Source: Burkholderiaceae bacterium
Lineage (GTDB): Bacteria > Pseudomonadota > Gammaproteobacteria > Burkholderiales > Burkholderiaceae_C
Reading direction: 5' to 3'
NCBI GenBank assembly: GCA_014879655.1
Contig: JACSRS010000126.1
Location: forward strand, 1-40,138
Length of the DNA: 40,138 nt
This document shows positions 7,377-14,731 of the stretch, piece by piece. The notes under the pieces were generated by a model. It saw nothing but the letters and a program-made list of their open reading frames with translations, was not told the DNA's origin and searched no databases. Position numbers and translations under genes: made by a program. Numbering within the stretch: position 1 is the stretch's first letter; each line of letters begins with the position of its first letter.

Positions 7377-7385
7377 ATTGTAGCA
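7377..7385 (-). promoter_or_regulatory. Extended -10 promoter for the infA transcript
   Basis: On the minus strand TGCTACAAT is an extended -10 element (TGn-TACAAT), in a locally AT-rich patch of a GC-rich region; no good -35 is seen at 17 bp. Transcription toward the small gene and infA would leave a leader of about 230 bases. The remaining intergenic DNA (7138-7653) holds no other gene I can support; the short minus-strand open frames there have poor composition. Confidence 0.5.
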
Positions 7386-7653
7386 CAAAAGCGACAGTTT
7401 TCCCGCCAAACAGCGCGTTTTCAGCCTGGAAGCCCTGTCTGGCGGCCACCGACGCCTGCGATTTGCAGGGTTTGCCGACCGGGTTCATGCCGGTGCGAAT
7501 GGCGGTGGCGATCTGTGCATCGGTCCAGCCTTCGTGGCCGGTGGGTCATTGACCGCTATGACAAACAGCGTGACCGGTTGGCGACAATTTCACCGGGTGG
7601 CCAATGGTACGATCATTGAGGAATTGCCGTGCCTTGCTTCCGATCCAGAAAGG

Positions 7654-8679
7654 ATGCGCTTGAACCCCCTTGAGAACGCCGACCTGCTGAAGGGTTTGTA
7701 CCGCACGATGGTGCGCATCCGGGCTTTTGAAAACGCCGCCGAAATCGCCAGCCAGGGCGGCGTCAGCGCCTACGGGCAGAGTGCCGCCGGCGGCGCCAGG
7801 GTGCGCGGACCGCTGCATCTTTCGACCGGCCAGGAGGCGGTGCCCGCCGGCGTCTGTGCCCACTTGCGGCCCGACGACTACCTGACTTCAACCCACCGGG
7901 GCCACGGCCACACGCTGGCCAAGGGTGCCGATCTGGCCCGCATGATGGCCGAGCTGTTCGGCAAGGCCACCGGCTTCAACGGCGGCAAGGGCGGCTCGAT
8001 GCACATTGCCGATTTCTCGGTCGGCATGCTGGGGGCCAACGGCGTCGTTGCGGCCGGGCTGCCAATTGCCGTCGGCGCCGCGCACGCGCAGAAGCTGCAG
8101 GGCCGCAACGCCATCACCGTCTGCTTTTTCGGCGACGGCGCGATCAACCGCGGACCTTTTCTGGAAGCACTGAACTGGGCGCGGGTTTACGCCTTGCCGG
8201 TGCTCTTCGTCTGCGAGGACAACCGCTGGAGCGCCACCACCGCCAGCGGCCCGATGACGGCTGGCGACGGTGCCTCGGCCCGCGCCATCAGCATGGACAT
8301 TGCCGCGACCCAGGTCGACGGCAACGACGCGCTGGCCGTGTACGCCGCCGCCGGCGGGCTGGTGGCGCAGGTGCGCGCCGGTCAGGGGCCGCTGCTGCTG
8401 CATGCGCTTACGTATCGGGTGAAGGGCCACGTTTCGGTGGACCCGGCCGCGTACCGGGATCCGAAGGAGCTCGCCGCCGCCCTGCAGACCGACCCCATCG
8501 CCCGGCTGCGCGAGCGCTTCCAGGCGCTGCAGCACGACGTCCGCACACTGGATGAACTGGAAAACCAGGCAACGGCCGAAGTGCAGGCTGCGCTCGACGA
8601 CGCCGCCGCCGCGCCCTGGCCCGAGGCCAGCGCCGCTTTCACCGACGTACAGACCACCGGAGCGGGCACATGGTATTGA
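7654..8679 (+). CDS. TPP-dependent 2-oxoacid/acetoin-type dehydrogenase E1, alpha subunit
   Basis: Binds thiamine diphosphate and with the beta subunit decarboxylates a 2-oxoacid or cleaves acetoin. Visible motifs are LHLSTGQEAVPAGVCAHLRP, DYLTSTHRGHGHTLAKGAD, GKGGSMHIADFSVGMLGANG, and the TPP/Mg motif GDGAINRGPFLEALNWA near residue 160. At 341 residues it matches AcoA/PdhA-type alpha chains. I start at the ATG at 7654, which directly abuts AGAAAGG; a TTG at 7660 with AAAGGA at good spacing is a serious alternative. It overlaps the beta gene by 10 bases and leads an operon with a TRAP transporter. No lipoyl E2 or E3 gene is nearby, so its partner complex and substrate are unknown. Confidence 0.85.
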   Translation: MRLNPLENADLLKGLYRTMVRIRAFENAAEIASQGGVSAYGQSAAGGARVRGPLHLSTGQEAVPAGVCAHLRPDDYLTSTHRGHGHTLAKGADLARMMAELFGKATGFNGGKGGSMHIADFSVGMLGANGVVAAGLPIAVGAAHAQKLQGRNAITVCFFGDGAINRGPFLEALNWARVYALPVLFVCEDNRWSATTASGPMTAGDGASARAISMDIAATQVDGNDALAVYAAAGGLVAQVRAGQGPLLLHALTYRVKGHVSVDPAAYRDPKELAAALQTDPIARLRERFQALQHDVRTLDELENQATAEVQAALDDAAAAPWPEASAAFTDVQTTGAGTWY

Positions 8680-9653
8680 ACAACCCGACCCAGGCGCCCG
8701 CCACCCTCGGCTATGCGCAGGCAGCCGTGCAGGCGGTCAGGCTGGAGATGGCGGCCGATGACGCCGTCGTGGTGCTGGGGGAGGACGTCGGGCGGGGCGG
8801 CATCTTCGGCCAGTACGCCGGCCTGCAGCAGGAATTTGGTCCGCAGCGCGTGATCGACACGCCCATCAGCGAGGCCGCCATCATGGGCGCCGGCGTGGGC
8901 ATGGCGCTGGCCGGGCTGCGCCCCATCGTCGAGATGCGCGTGGTGGACTTCGCGCTGTGCGGCATGGACGAAATCGTCAACCAGGCGGCGAAGAACCGCT
9001 TCATGTTTGGCGGCCAGGGAAGGGTGCCGCTGGTGGCGCGCATGCCCGGCGGCATCTGGGACGCTTCGGCAGCCCAGCATTCGCAATCGCTCGAAGCCTG
9101 GTTTGCCCACCTGCCCGGCGTCGTGGTGGTGTGCCCGTCCACGCCTCAGGACAATTTTTCCATGCTGCGCGCAGCGCTGCAGTGCGGCGACCCGGTGATC
9201 TACATCGAGCACAAGACCCTGTGGGGCAGCGCCGGCCCGGTGGATCTGGCGCTGGACCTGCCGCTGGGCAAGGCCGCCGTGCGTCGCAGCGGCAACGCGC
9301 TGACGATGGTGAGCTGGAGCCGCCAGGTGCTGGAATGCGCGCAGGCCTGCGAGCAGCTCGCCACCGATGGCATCGACGTGGAACTGATCGACCTTCGCAC
9401 CATCTGGCCCTGGGACCGGGAGACGGTGCTGGCCTCGTGCGCCCGCACCGGCCACCTGCTGGTGGTGCACGAGGCTGTGCAGGCCGGCGGTTTTGGTGCC
9501 GAGGTCGCAGCCACCGCCGCCGAGGCGACCGGCTGCCGCGTCAAACGCCTGGGCGCACCCCGCATCCCGGTGGGGTACGCGCCGGTGCTGGAGGCCCAAT
9601 CGCGCATCGGCGCGCCAGCGATCGTCACCGCGGTGCAGGCCATGCTGGCCTGA
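8670..9653 (+). CDS. TPP-dependent dehydrogenase E1, beta subunit
   Basis: Partner of the alpha subunit, completing the alpha2beta2 E1. Recognisable segments are VVLGEDVGRGGIFGQYAGLQ near residue 30, DTPISEAAIMGAGVGMALAG, GGIWDASAAQHSQSLEAWFA (the active-site His region), VVCPSTPQDNFSMLRAAL, and the C-terminal transketolase domain (VELIDLRTIWPWD, LLVVHEAVQAGGFGAE). At 327 residues it is full length. GGAGCGGGCAC precedes the ATG, which lies inside the end of the alpha gene, implying translational coupling. The TRAP genes follow after 27 bases. The substrate cannot be assigned; acetoin, branched-chain 2-oxoacids or a solute imported by the TRAP system are all possible. Confidence 0.87.
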   Translation: MVLNNPTQAPATLGYAQAAVQAVRLEMAADDAVVVLGEDVGRGGIFGQYAGLQQEFGPQRVIDTPISEAAIMGAGVGMALAGLRPIVEMRVVDFALCGMDEIVNQAAKNRFMFGGQGRVPLVARMPGGIWDASAAQHSQSLEAWFAHLPGVVVVCPSTPQDNFSMLRAALQCGDPVIYIEHKTLWGSAGPVDLALDLPLGKAAVRRSGNALTMVSWSRQVLECAQACEQLATDGIDVELIDLRTIWPWDRETVLASCARTGHLLVVHEAVQAGGFGAEVAATAAEATGCRVKRLGAPRIPVGYAPVLEAQSRIGAPAIVTAVQAMLA

Positions 9654-9680
9654 CCCATCAACCGAACGAAGCGTTTCTCC

Positions 9681-10220
9681 ATGTCGCAACCGCCCGCCCA
9701 CGCGCACCTTCCACCCGAAATACCCGACGCCGAAGCGCAGGATGTCGCCACTGCCGTCCCGTTGAAGATCGAGGACTGGGCGACGGTGATCATCATGGCG
9801 CTGCTGGCCTGCATCACCTTTGCCAACGTGCTGGTGCGCTACTTCACCGACAGCTCGTTCGCCTGGACCGAGGAGTTCTCGGTCTTTCTGATGATCCTGC
9901 TGGCCATGGTGGCGGGGTCCGCGGCCGTTGCCCGCGACCGGCACATCCGCATCGAGTATTTCTCTGCCAGCGGGTCTGCGGCCCGCCAGCGCCGGCTGGC
10001 GCTTTTCGGCGTGGCGATGGTGGTGCTGTTGTTCGGTCTGATGACGGTACTCAGCGTGCGCCTGGTGTGGGACGACTACCGGTTCAACGAAACGTCGCCC
10101 GGCATCGGCGTGCCACAGTGGTGGTATTCGATCTGGCTGCCCATCATCGCGCTGGCGATCACGATGCGCGCGCTCGGTTTCCTGGTCCGGCGCTGGCGCG
10201 ACCGGGCGGGCATCGAATGA
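9681..10220 (+). CDS. dctQ: TRAP transporter small membrane subunit (DctQ type)
   Basis: The small 4-helix permease subunit of a tripartite ATP-independent periplasmic transporter in the inner membrane. 179 residues. A hydrophilic N-terminus of about 30 residues is followed by four hydrophobic segments, with the family hallmark SSFAWTEEFSVFLMI after the first helix and RDRHIRIEYF at the loop before the third. WWYSIWLPIIALAITMRALGF forms the last helix. It overlaps the large subunit gene by ATGA. Position and order (Q, M, P) are those of a complete TRAP operon. Confidence 0.88.
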   Translation: MSQPPAHAHLPPEIPDAEAQDVATAVPLKIEDWATVIIMALLACITFANVLVRYFTDSSFAWTEEFSVFLMILLAMVAGSAAVARDRHIRIEYFSASGSAARQRRLALFGVAMVVLLFGLMTVLSVRLVWDDYRFNETSPGIGVPQWWYSIWLPIIALAITMRALGFLVRRWRDRAGIE

Positions 10221-11515
10221 TTGCTTCGCTGCTGTTTGCCGCCTTTGCGGTGATGATGCTGGCCGGCGTGCCGATCGGCGCCGCGATGGGGCTGGCCGGT
10301 GCCGCCTGCATTGCGCTGGCCAACGTCGACGCCCAGTGGTTCGGCCTGCTGGCCGTGCCGCAGAACTTCTACGCCGGGCTGGGCAAGTACCCGCTGCTGG
10401 CGATCCCGATGTTTGTGCTGGTCGGATCGATCTTCGATCGTTCCGGCGTGGCGGCCCGGCTGGTCAATTTCGCCATTGCCATTGTCGGCCGCGGGCCGGG
10501 CATGCTGCCCATCGTGGCCATTGCGGTGGCCATGTTCATGGGCGGCATCTCGGGCTCCGGCCCGGCCACGGCTGCGGCGGTGGGCGGCGTGATGATCGCG
10601 GCGATGTCGCGCGCGGGCTACCCGGGTGCGTTTTCGGCCAGCGTGGTGGGCGCGGCGGCAGCCACCGACATCCTGATTCCGCCGTCGATCGCGTTCATCG
10701 TCTATTCGGTGCTGGTGCCTGGCGCGTCGGTGCCGGCCCTGTTTGCCGCCGGCATGATTCCCGGCGTGCTGGTCGGGCTGGCGCTGATGGTGCCCAGTTT
10801 CTGGCTGGCCCGCCGCCACGGCATGGGACTGCAGGAAGCCGACGTGCCCAAGCCCCCTTTCTGGGCCAGCCTGCGCGAGGCCAGCTGGGGGCTGGTGGCG
10901 CCGGTGCTGATTCTGGGCGGCATGCGCGCCGGCTGGTTCACGCCCACCGAGGCGGCAGTGGTGGCGGTGTTCTACGGCCTGTTCGTGGGCATGGTGATTC
11001 ACCGCACGATCAAGGTCCGGGATTTGTTCGTGATCCTGCGCGAATCGGGCGAGCTGTCGGCGGTGATCCTGATCGTGGTGGCGCTGGCAGGCATCTTTGC
11101 CTACTCGCTGTCGACGCTGGGCGTGATCGACCCGCTGACGCGCGCCATCGTGAATTCCGGCCTGGGCGAGTTCGGCGTGCTGATGCTGCTGGTGCTGATG
11201 CTGGTGGCGGTCGGGATGGTGCTCGACGGCGTGTCCATCTTTCTGATCTTCGTGCCGCTGCTGTGGCCCATCATGCAGCACTACCAGTGGAACCCGGTCT
11301 GGTTCGGCGTGCTGCTGACCCTGCTGGTGGCGCTTGGCCAGTTCACACCCCCGATGGCCGTGAACCTGATGGTGTCGTGCCGCATTGCCGCCGTGGGCAT
11401 GGACGAGACCGTGCGCTGGGTGCGCTGGCTGGTGGCGTCGATGTTCCTGGTGATCATGGCCGTCCTGCTGTGGCCGCAGATTGCGCTGTGGCTTCCGACG
11501 CAGCTGGGCTACTGA
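10217..11515 (+). CDS. dctM: TRAP transporter large permease (DctM type)
   Basis: The large permease subunit that carries the sodium-coupled translocation pathway. 432 residues, very hydrophobic throughout, with roughly 11-13 membrane segments. Family marks: MLAGVPIGAAMGLAGA at the start, LLAIPMFVLVGSIFDRSGVA, FMGGISGSGPATAAAVGG (GxSGSGxA-type), AATDILIPPSIAFIVYSV, and QFTPPMAVNLMVSCRIA near the end. The ATG overlaps the dctQ stop (ATGA). A much longer frame reading through from upstream is open, but the homology starts here. Confidence 0.92.
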   Translation: MIASLLFAAFAVMMLAGVPIGAAMGLAGAACIALANVDAQWFGLLAVPQNFYAGLGKYPLLAIPMFVLVGSIFDRSGVAARLVNFAIAIVGRGPGMLPIVAIAVAMFMGGISGSGPATAAAVGGVMIAAMSRAGYPGAFSASVVGAAAATDILIPPSIAFIVYSVLVPGASVPALFAAGMIPGVLVGLALMVPSFWLARRHGMGLQEADVPKPPFWASLREASWGLVAPVLILGGMRAGWFTPTEAAVVAVFYGLFVGMVIHRTIKVRDLFVILRESGELSAVILIVVALAGIFAYSLSTLGVIDPLTRAIVNSGLGEFGVLMLLVLMLVAVGMVLDGVSIFLIFVPLLWPIMQHYQWNPVWFGVLLTLLVALGQFTPPMAVNLMVSCRIAAVGMDETVRWVRWLVASMFLVIMAVLLWPQIALWLPTQLGY

Positions 11516-11571
11516 CCGCTGTACATTTGCACCCATTGATTTGAGCTTTACCAACGAAGGAGACTGTTCCG

Positions 11572-12618
11572 ATGAAACTGCGTCGCACCATGCTGGCCAC
11601 CCTGGCCACCACCGCCCTTTCCGCCTTGATGGCCACATTGCCAGCGACCGCGCTGGCGCAGAGCAACTACAAATCCGAATACCGGATGTCGCTGGTGGTC
11701 GGGCCCGCCTTCCCCTGGGGCAAGGGCGGCCAGATCTGGGCCGATCTGGTGAAGGAGCGCACCAACGGGCGCATCAATATCAAGCTGTACCCGGGCGTTT
11801 CGCTGATCCAGGGCGACCAGACCCGTGAGTTCAGCGCGCTGCGCCAGGGCGTGATTGACATGGCCATCGGCTCCACCATCAACTGGTCGCCGCAGGTGAA
11901 GGAGCTGAACCTGTTCTCGCTGCCGTTCCTGATGCCCGACTACGCCGCCATTGATGCGCTGACGCAGGGCGAAGTGGGCAAACAGATCTTCACGACCCTC
12001 GAAAAGGCCGGCGTCGTGCCGCTGGCATGGGGTGAAAACGGCTACCGCGAGCTGACCAATTCGAAGCGCGCGGTGCACACGCCGGAAGACCTGAAGGGCC
12101 TGAAGATCCGCGTGGTCGGCTCGCCGCTGTTTCTGGACACCTTCACCGCGCTGGGCGCAAACCCGACCCAGATGAGCTGGGCCGATGCGCAGCCGGCGTT
12201 TGCCAGCGGCGCCGTTGACGGGCAGGAGAACCCGATGTCCGTCTTCACCGCCGCCAAGCTGCAGAACGTCGGTCAGAAGAACGTCACGATGTGGGGCTAC
12301 GTGGCCGATCCGCTGGTCTTCGTCGTGAACAAGGACATCTGGAATTCATGGACGCCGGCCGACCAGAAGATCGTGCGTGAAGCCGCCATCGAAGCCGGCA
12401 AGCAGGAAATCGCGCTGGCACGCAAGGGCCTGGTCGAACCCGGCCAGCCGCTGCTGAAAGAAATTGCCGCCATGGGCGTGACCATCACGCAGCTCACGCC
12501 CGCAGAGCGTGAAGCCTTCGTCAAGGCCACGCGGCCGGTCTACAACAAATGGAAGCCCCAGGTCGGCAACGATCTGGTGAACAAGGCCGAGAAATCGATC
12601 GCCGCGCGCAAACAGTGA
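11572..12618 (+). CDS. dctP: TRAP transporter periplasmic solute-binding protein (DctP family)
   Basis: Captures the solute in the periplasm and delivers it to DctQM. It starts at the ATG after AAGGAG (8-base spacing). A Sec signal peptide covers about residues 1-29 (MKLRRTM... ATALAQ). The family segments YRMSLVVGPAFPWGKGGQIW, IKLYPGVSLIQGDQTREFSALRQGVID, PEDLKGLKIRVVGSPLFLDT and GAVDGQENPMSVF are visible; the Arg in KIRVV corresponds to the conserved carboxylate-binding Arg. 348 residues. It ends the E1-TRAP operon before a strong terminator. An organic-acid ligand is likely, but its identity is open. Confidence 0.92.
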   Translation: MKLRRTMLATLATTALSALMATLPATALAQSNYKSEYRMSLVVGPAFPWGKGGQIWADLVKERTNGRINIKLYPGVSLIQGDQTREFSALRQGVIDMAIGSTINWSPQVKELNLFSLPFLMPDYAAIDALTQGEVGKQIFTTLEKAGVVPLAWGENGYRELTNSKRAVHTPEDLKGLKIRVVGSPLFLDTFTALGANPTQMSWADAQPAFASGAVDGQENPMSVFTAAKLQNVGQKNVTMWGYVADPLVFVVNKDIWNSWTPADQKIVREAAIEAGKQEIALARKGLVEPGQPLLKEIAAMGVTITQLTPAEREAFVKATRPVYNKWKPQVGNDLVNKAEKSIAARKQ

Positions 12619-12637
12619 ACGGCTGCGCCGCTGAGTG

Positions 12638-12670
12638 AAAAAGGGCCTTCTACGGAAGGCCCTTTTCTTT
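12638..12670 (+). terminator. Rho-independent terminator after dctP
   Basis: AAGGGCCTTC, loop TACG, then GAAGGCCCTTTTCTTT. The A-run on the left arm makes it able to work in both directions, ending dctP on the plus strand and minE on the minus strand. Confidence 0.88.
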
Positions 12671-12686
12671 GCTCCGAACCCGCGCT

Positions 12687-12947
12687 TCAGCGAGTCTCGG
12701 GCAGTTCGATCTTCACTTCCAGCACTTCCAGGTTGTCCTGGCGATCGACCTGAACCTTGATGTCAGCCGGGTTGATCTTGATGTACTTGCTGATCACCGC
12801 GATCAGCTCACGCTGCAACGCGGGCAGGTAGTCAGGCTCGGCGGCGTTGCGGCCGCTGCGCTCGTGCGCCAGGATGATCTGCAGCCGCTCTTTGGCGACA
12901 TTGGCCGTGTTTTTCTTTTCGCCAAGCAGGAATGAAAGAAAGGACAT
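12687..12947 (-). CDS. minE: Cell division topological specificity factor MinE
   Basis: Drives pole-to-pole oscillation by stimulating MinD ATPase. 86 residues. An amphipathic N-terminal membrane-targeting segment ([12 protein letters not shown]) is followed by the contact helix region [17 protein letters not shown] (the conserved AKxRLQxxxxxxR), then the C-terminal topological domain with [20 protein letters not shown]. It starts 3 bases after the minD stop, so the two are co-translated. Confidence 0.96.
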   Translation of the reverse strand: MSFLSFLLGEKKNTANVAKERLQIILAHERSGRNAAEPDYLPALQRELIAVISKYIKINPADIKVQVDRQDNLEVLEVKIELPETR

Positions 12948-12950
12948 GGC

Positions 12951-13766
12951 TTACTTCCCTCCGAACAGGCGCTTGAGCAGGCCCACTTTCTGGGCTTCGA
13001 TGAAACGCAGGGGTTTTTCTTCGCCCAGAAAACGGTCGATCACGTCCTTGTAGGCCTCGGACACGTCCGTGCCCTTCAGGTGCACCGCCGGCGTGCCCTG
13101 GTTCGACGCGGTCAGCACGCTCTCGCTTTCGGGGATCACGCCGATCAGCGGAATGCGCAGGATGTCCTTGATGTCTTCCAGCGACAGCATCTGCCCCTGA
13201 TCGACGCGGCCCGGGTTGTAGCGGGTGATCAGCAGGTGTTCCTTGACCGGGTCCTTGCCCTCGATGGCGCGCCGGGTCTTGCTGCTGAGCATGCCCAGGA
13301 TGCGGTCGGAGTCGCGCACGCTGGAAACCTCGGGGTTGGTCACCACCAGCGCCTCGTCGGCGAAATGCATGGCCATCAGCGCGCCGGTCTCGATGCCGGC
13401 GGGCGAGTCGCAGACGATGTACTCGAAGCCCATTTCGGACAGGTCGGCCAGCACCTTTTCGACACCTTCCTTGCTGAGCGCGTCCTTGTCGCGGGTCTGC
13501 GAAGCGGCCAGCACGTAGAGGTTTTCGCACTGCTTGTCCTTGATCAGCGCCTGGTTCAGGTTGGCTTCGCCCTGGATGACGTTGATCAGGTCATAGACCA
13601 CGCGGCGCTCGCAACCCATGATCAGGTCCAGGTTGCGCAGGCCGACGTCGAAGTCGATGACAGCGGTCTTGTGGCCGCGCAGCGCCAGGCCGGCAGCAAA
13701 GCTGGCGCTGGTGGTGGTCTTGCCGACACCGCCTTTGCCGGAAGTCACAACGATGATTCGGGTCAT
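12951..13766 (-). CDS. minD: Septum site-determining ATPase MinD
   Basis: A deviant Walker ATPase that binds the membrane in its ATP form and recruits MinC. The deviant Walker A motif VTSGKGGVGKTTTSA lies at residues 7-21, followed by AVIDFDVGLRNLDLIMG, VCDSPAGIETGALMA and VTNPEVSSVRDSDRI. The C-terminus ends KVGLLKRLFGGK, the amphipathic membrane-targeting helix. 271 residues. AAGGA precedes the ATG by 9 bases. Order C-D-E on one strand is typical. Confidence 0.97.
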   Translation of the reverse strand: MTRIIVVTSGKGGVGKTTTSASFAAGLALRGHKTAVIDFDVGLRNLDLIMGCERRVVYDLINVIQGEANLNQALIKDKQCENLYVLAASQTRDKDALSKEGVEKVLADLSEMGFEYIVCDSPAGIETGALMAMHFADEALVVTNPEVSSVRDSDRILGMLSSKTRRAIEGKDPVKEHLLITRYNPGRVDQGQMLSLEDIKDILRIPLIGVIPESESVLTASNQGTPAVHLKGTDVSEAYKDVIDRFLGEEKPLRFIEAQKVGLLKRLFGGK

Positions 13767-13842
13767 GGATAAGCGTCCTTTTGATGGGGTGATCGGGTTG
13801 GCGGCTGCCTTTTCATGGCGGCCGCCGGCCCGGTGAATCGGT

Positions 13843-14637
13843 TCAGGTTCTGAGCGGCTCCATCACCAGTCGGTCGCCGTCGTCGCTGCTGACCAGCCGC
13901 ACCTGGGTGGGCTGGCCGTGCACCTCGGCGGGCAGCGGCGTGTCGGTGGTGCGGTAGACGCCGGCGATCGACAGCAGTTCGGGCTCCAGGCTCAACGCGA
14001 AGATGCGCGCGTCAACGTTGCCACGGGCGCCGGCGATGGCCTTGCCACGCAGCGGCGCGTAGACATGGATGTGACCGTCGGCAATGACTTCGGCGCCGGC
14101 ATTGACCATTGCCAGCACCACCAGGTCGCGCCCGCGGGCATAGACCTGCTGGCCCGAGCGCAGCGGCCGGTCGATGATCAGCGCCGGCAGCGCGCCGGCA
14201 GGTGCGGGCGCAGCGGTCGCGGCCTCGACGGGTACGGCGGCAGCTTCCGGCGCCGGGCGCTCCTCGGCCCCGGTCGTCACAGGCGCCGGCGCGGGCCGCA
14301 CCGGCATCGCTTCGGGCGCGCTGGCCAGGCCGGCGGCGCGCGCGGCGTCGGCCAGCAGCTCGCTGCCGCCCTTGAAAGCCACCGGCGCCAGGCGGTAACC
14401 CCGCAACAGGGTCAGCAGCACCGGGAAATCCGGCGGCGGCGCATCGGCAGGTAGCAGCGTGAGGTCGATGACCAGCGGTTCGTGGTCAAAAAAGTCCGGC
14501 ATGTCGCCGTACTGCTGGTGCATTTCCTGCGCCAACAAGTCCAGATCCGTGCTTTTCAGACGCAGCGCCACCAGCGGGAGGTTGGCGCTCTTGATCTCAA
14601 ACGTGGCAGGGGCGCTTCCTGCAATGGCAACGGACAT
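13843..14637 (-). CDS. minC: Septum site-determining protein MinC
   Basis: Inhibits FtsZ assembly away from mid-cell. The homologous start is MSVAIAGSAPATFEIKSANL at 14637; an open extension to 14790 is unlike MinC. The N-terminal FtsZ-inhibiting domain spans about residues 10-100. A variable Ala/Pro-rich linker (about 105-155) is unusually long. The C-terminal beta-helix domain is clear from RSGQQVYARGRDLVVLAMVN, GAEVIADGHIHVYAPLRG and ARGNVDARIFALSLEPELLS. 264 residues. The ribosome binding site is poor. It is first in the min operon, 76 bases before minD. Confidence 0.94.
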   Translation of the reverse strand: MSVAIAGSAPATFEIKSANLPLVALRLKSTDLDLLAQEMHQQYGDMPDFFDHEPLVIDLTLLPADAPPPDFPVLLTLLRGYRLAPVAFKGGSELLADAARAAGLASAPEAMPVRPAPAPVTTGAEERPAPEAAAVPVEAATAAPAPAGALPALIIDRPLRSGQQVYARGRDLVVLAMVNAGAEVIADGHIHVYAPLRGKAIAGARGNVDARIFALSLEPELLSIAGVYRTTDTPLPAEVHGQPTQVRLVSSDDGDRLVMEPLRT

Positions 14638-14731
14638 GAAAGGGGGGAGCGGCTCAAAAGGGACAAATCTTAACAGCCGGACCCACATCGCCTGCCCGCG
14701 GCCACCTGCGAGGCGGGCAGCGGGCGCGGAT

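Noticed and set aside
7228-7488. Short minus-strand frame between the infA cluster and the E1 genes
   Set aside because: It crosses the likely -10 element and has no recognisable features or ribosome binding site.
8382-9944. Long minus-strand frame opposite the E1 genes
   Set aside because: Shadow composition (His/Gln/Arg/Gly-rich), with both E1 subunits clearly coded on the plus strand.
10076-11638. 520-codon His/Gln/Arg-rich minus-strand frame opposite dctM
   Set aside because: Mirror of hydrophobic codons on the other strand; no protein-like pattern.
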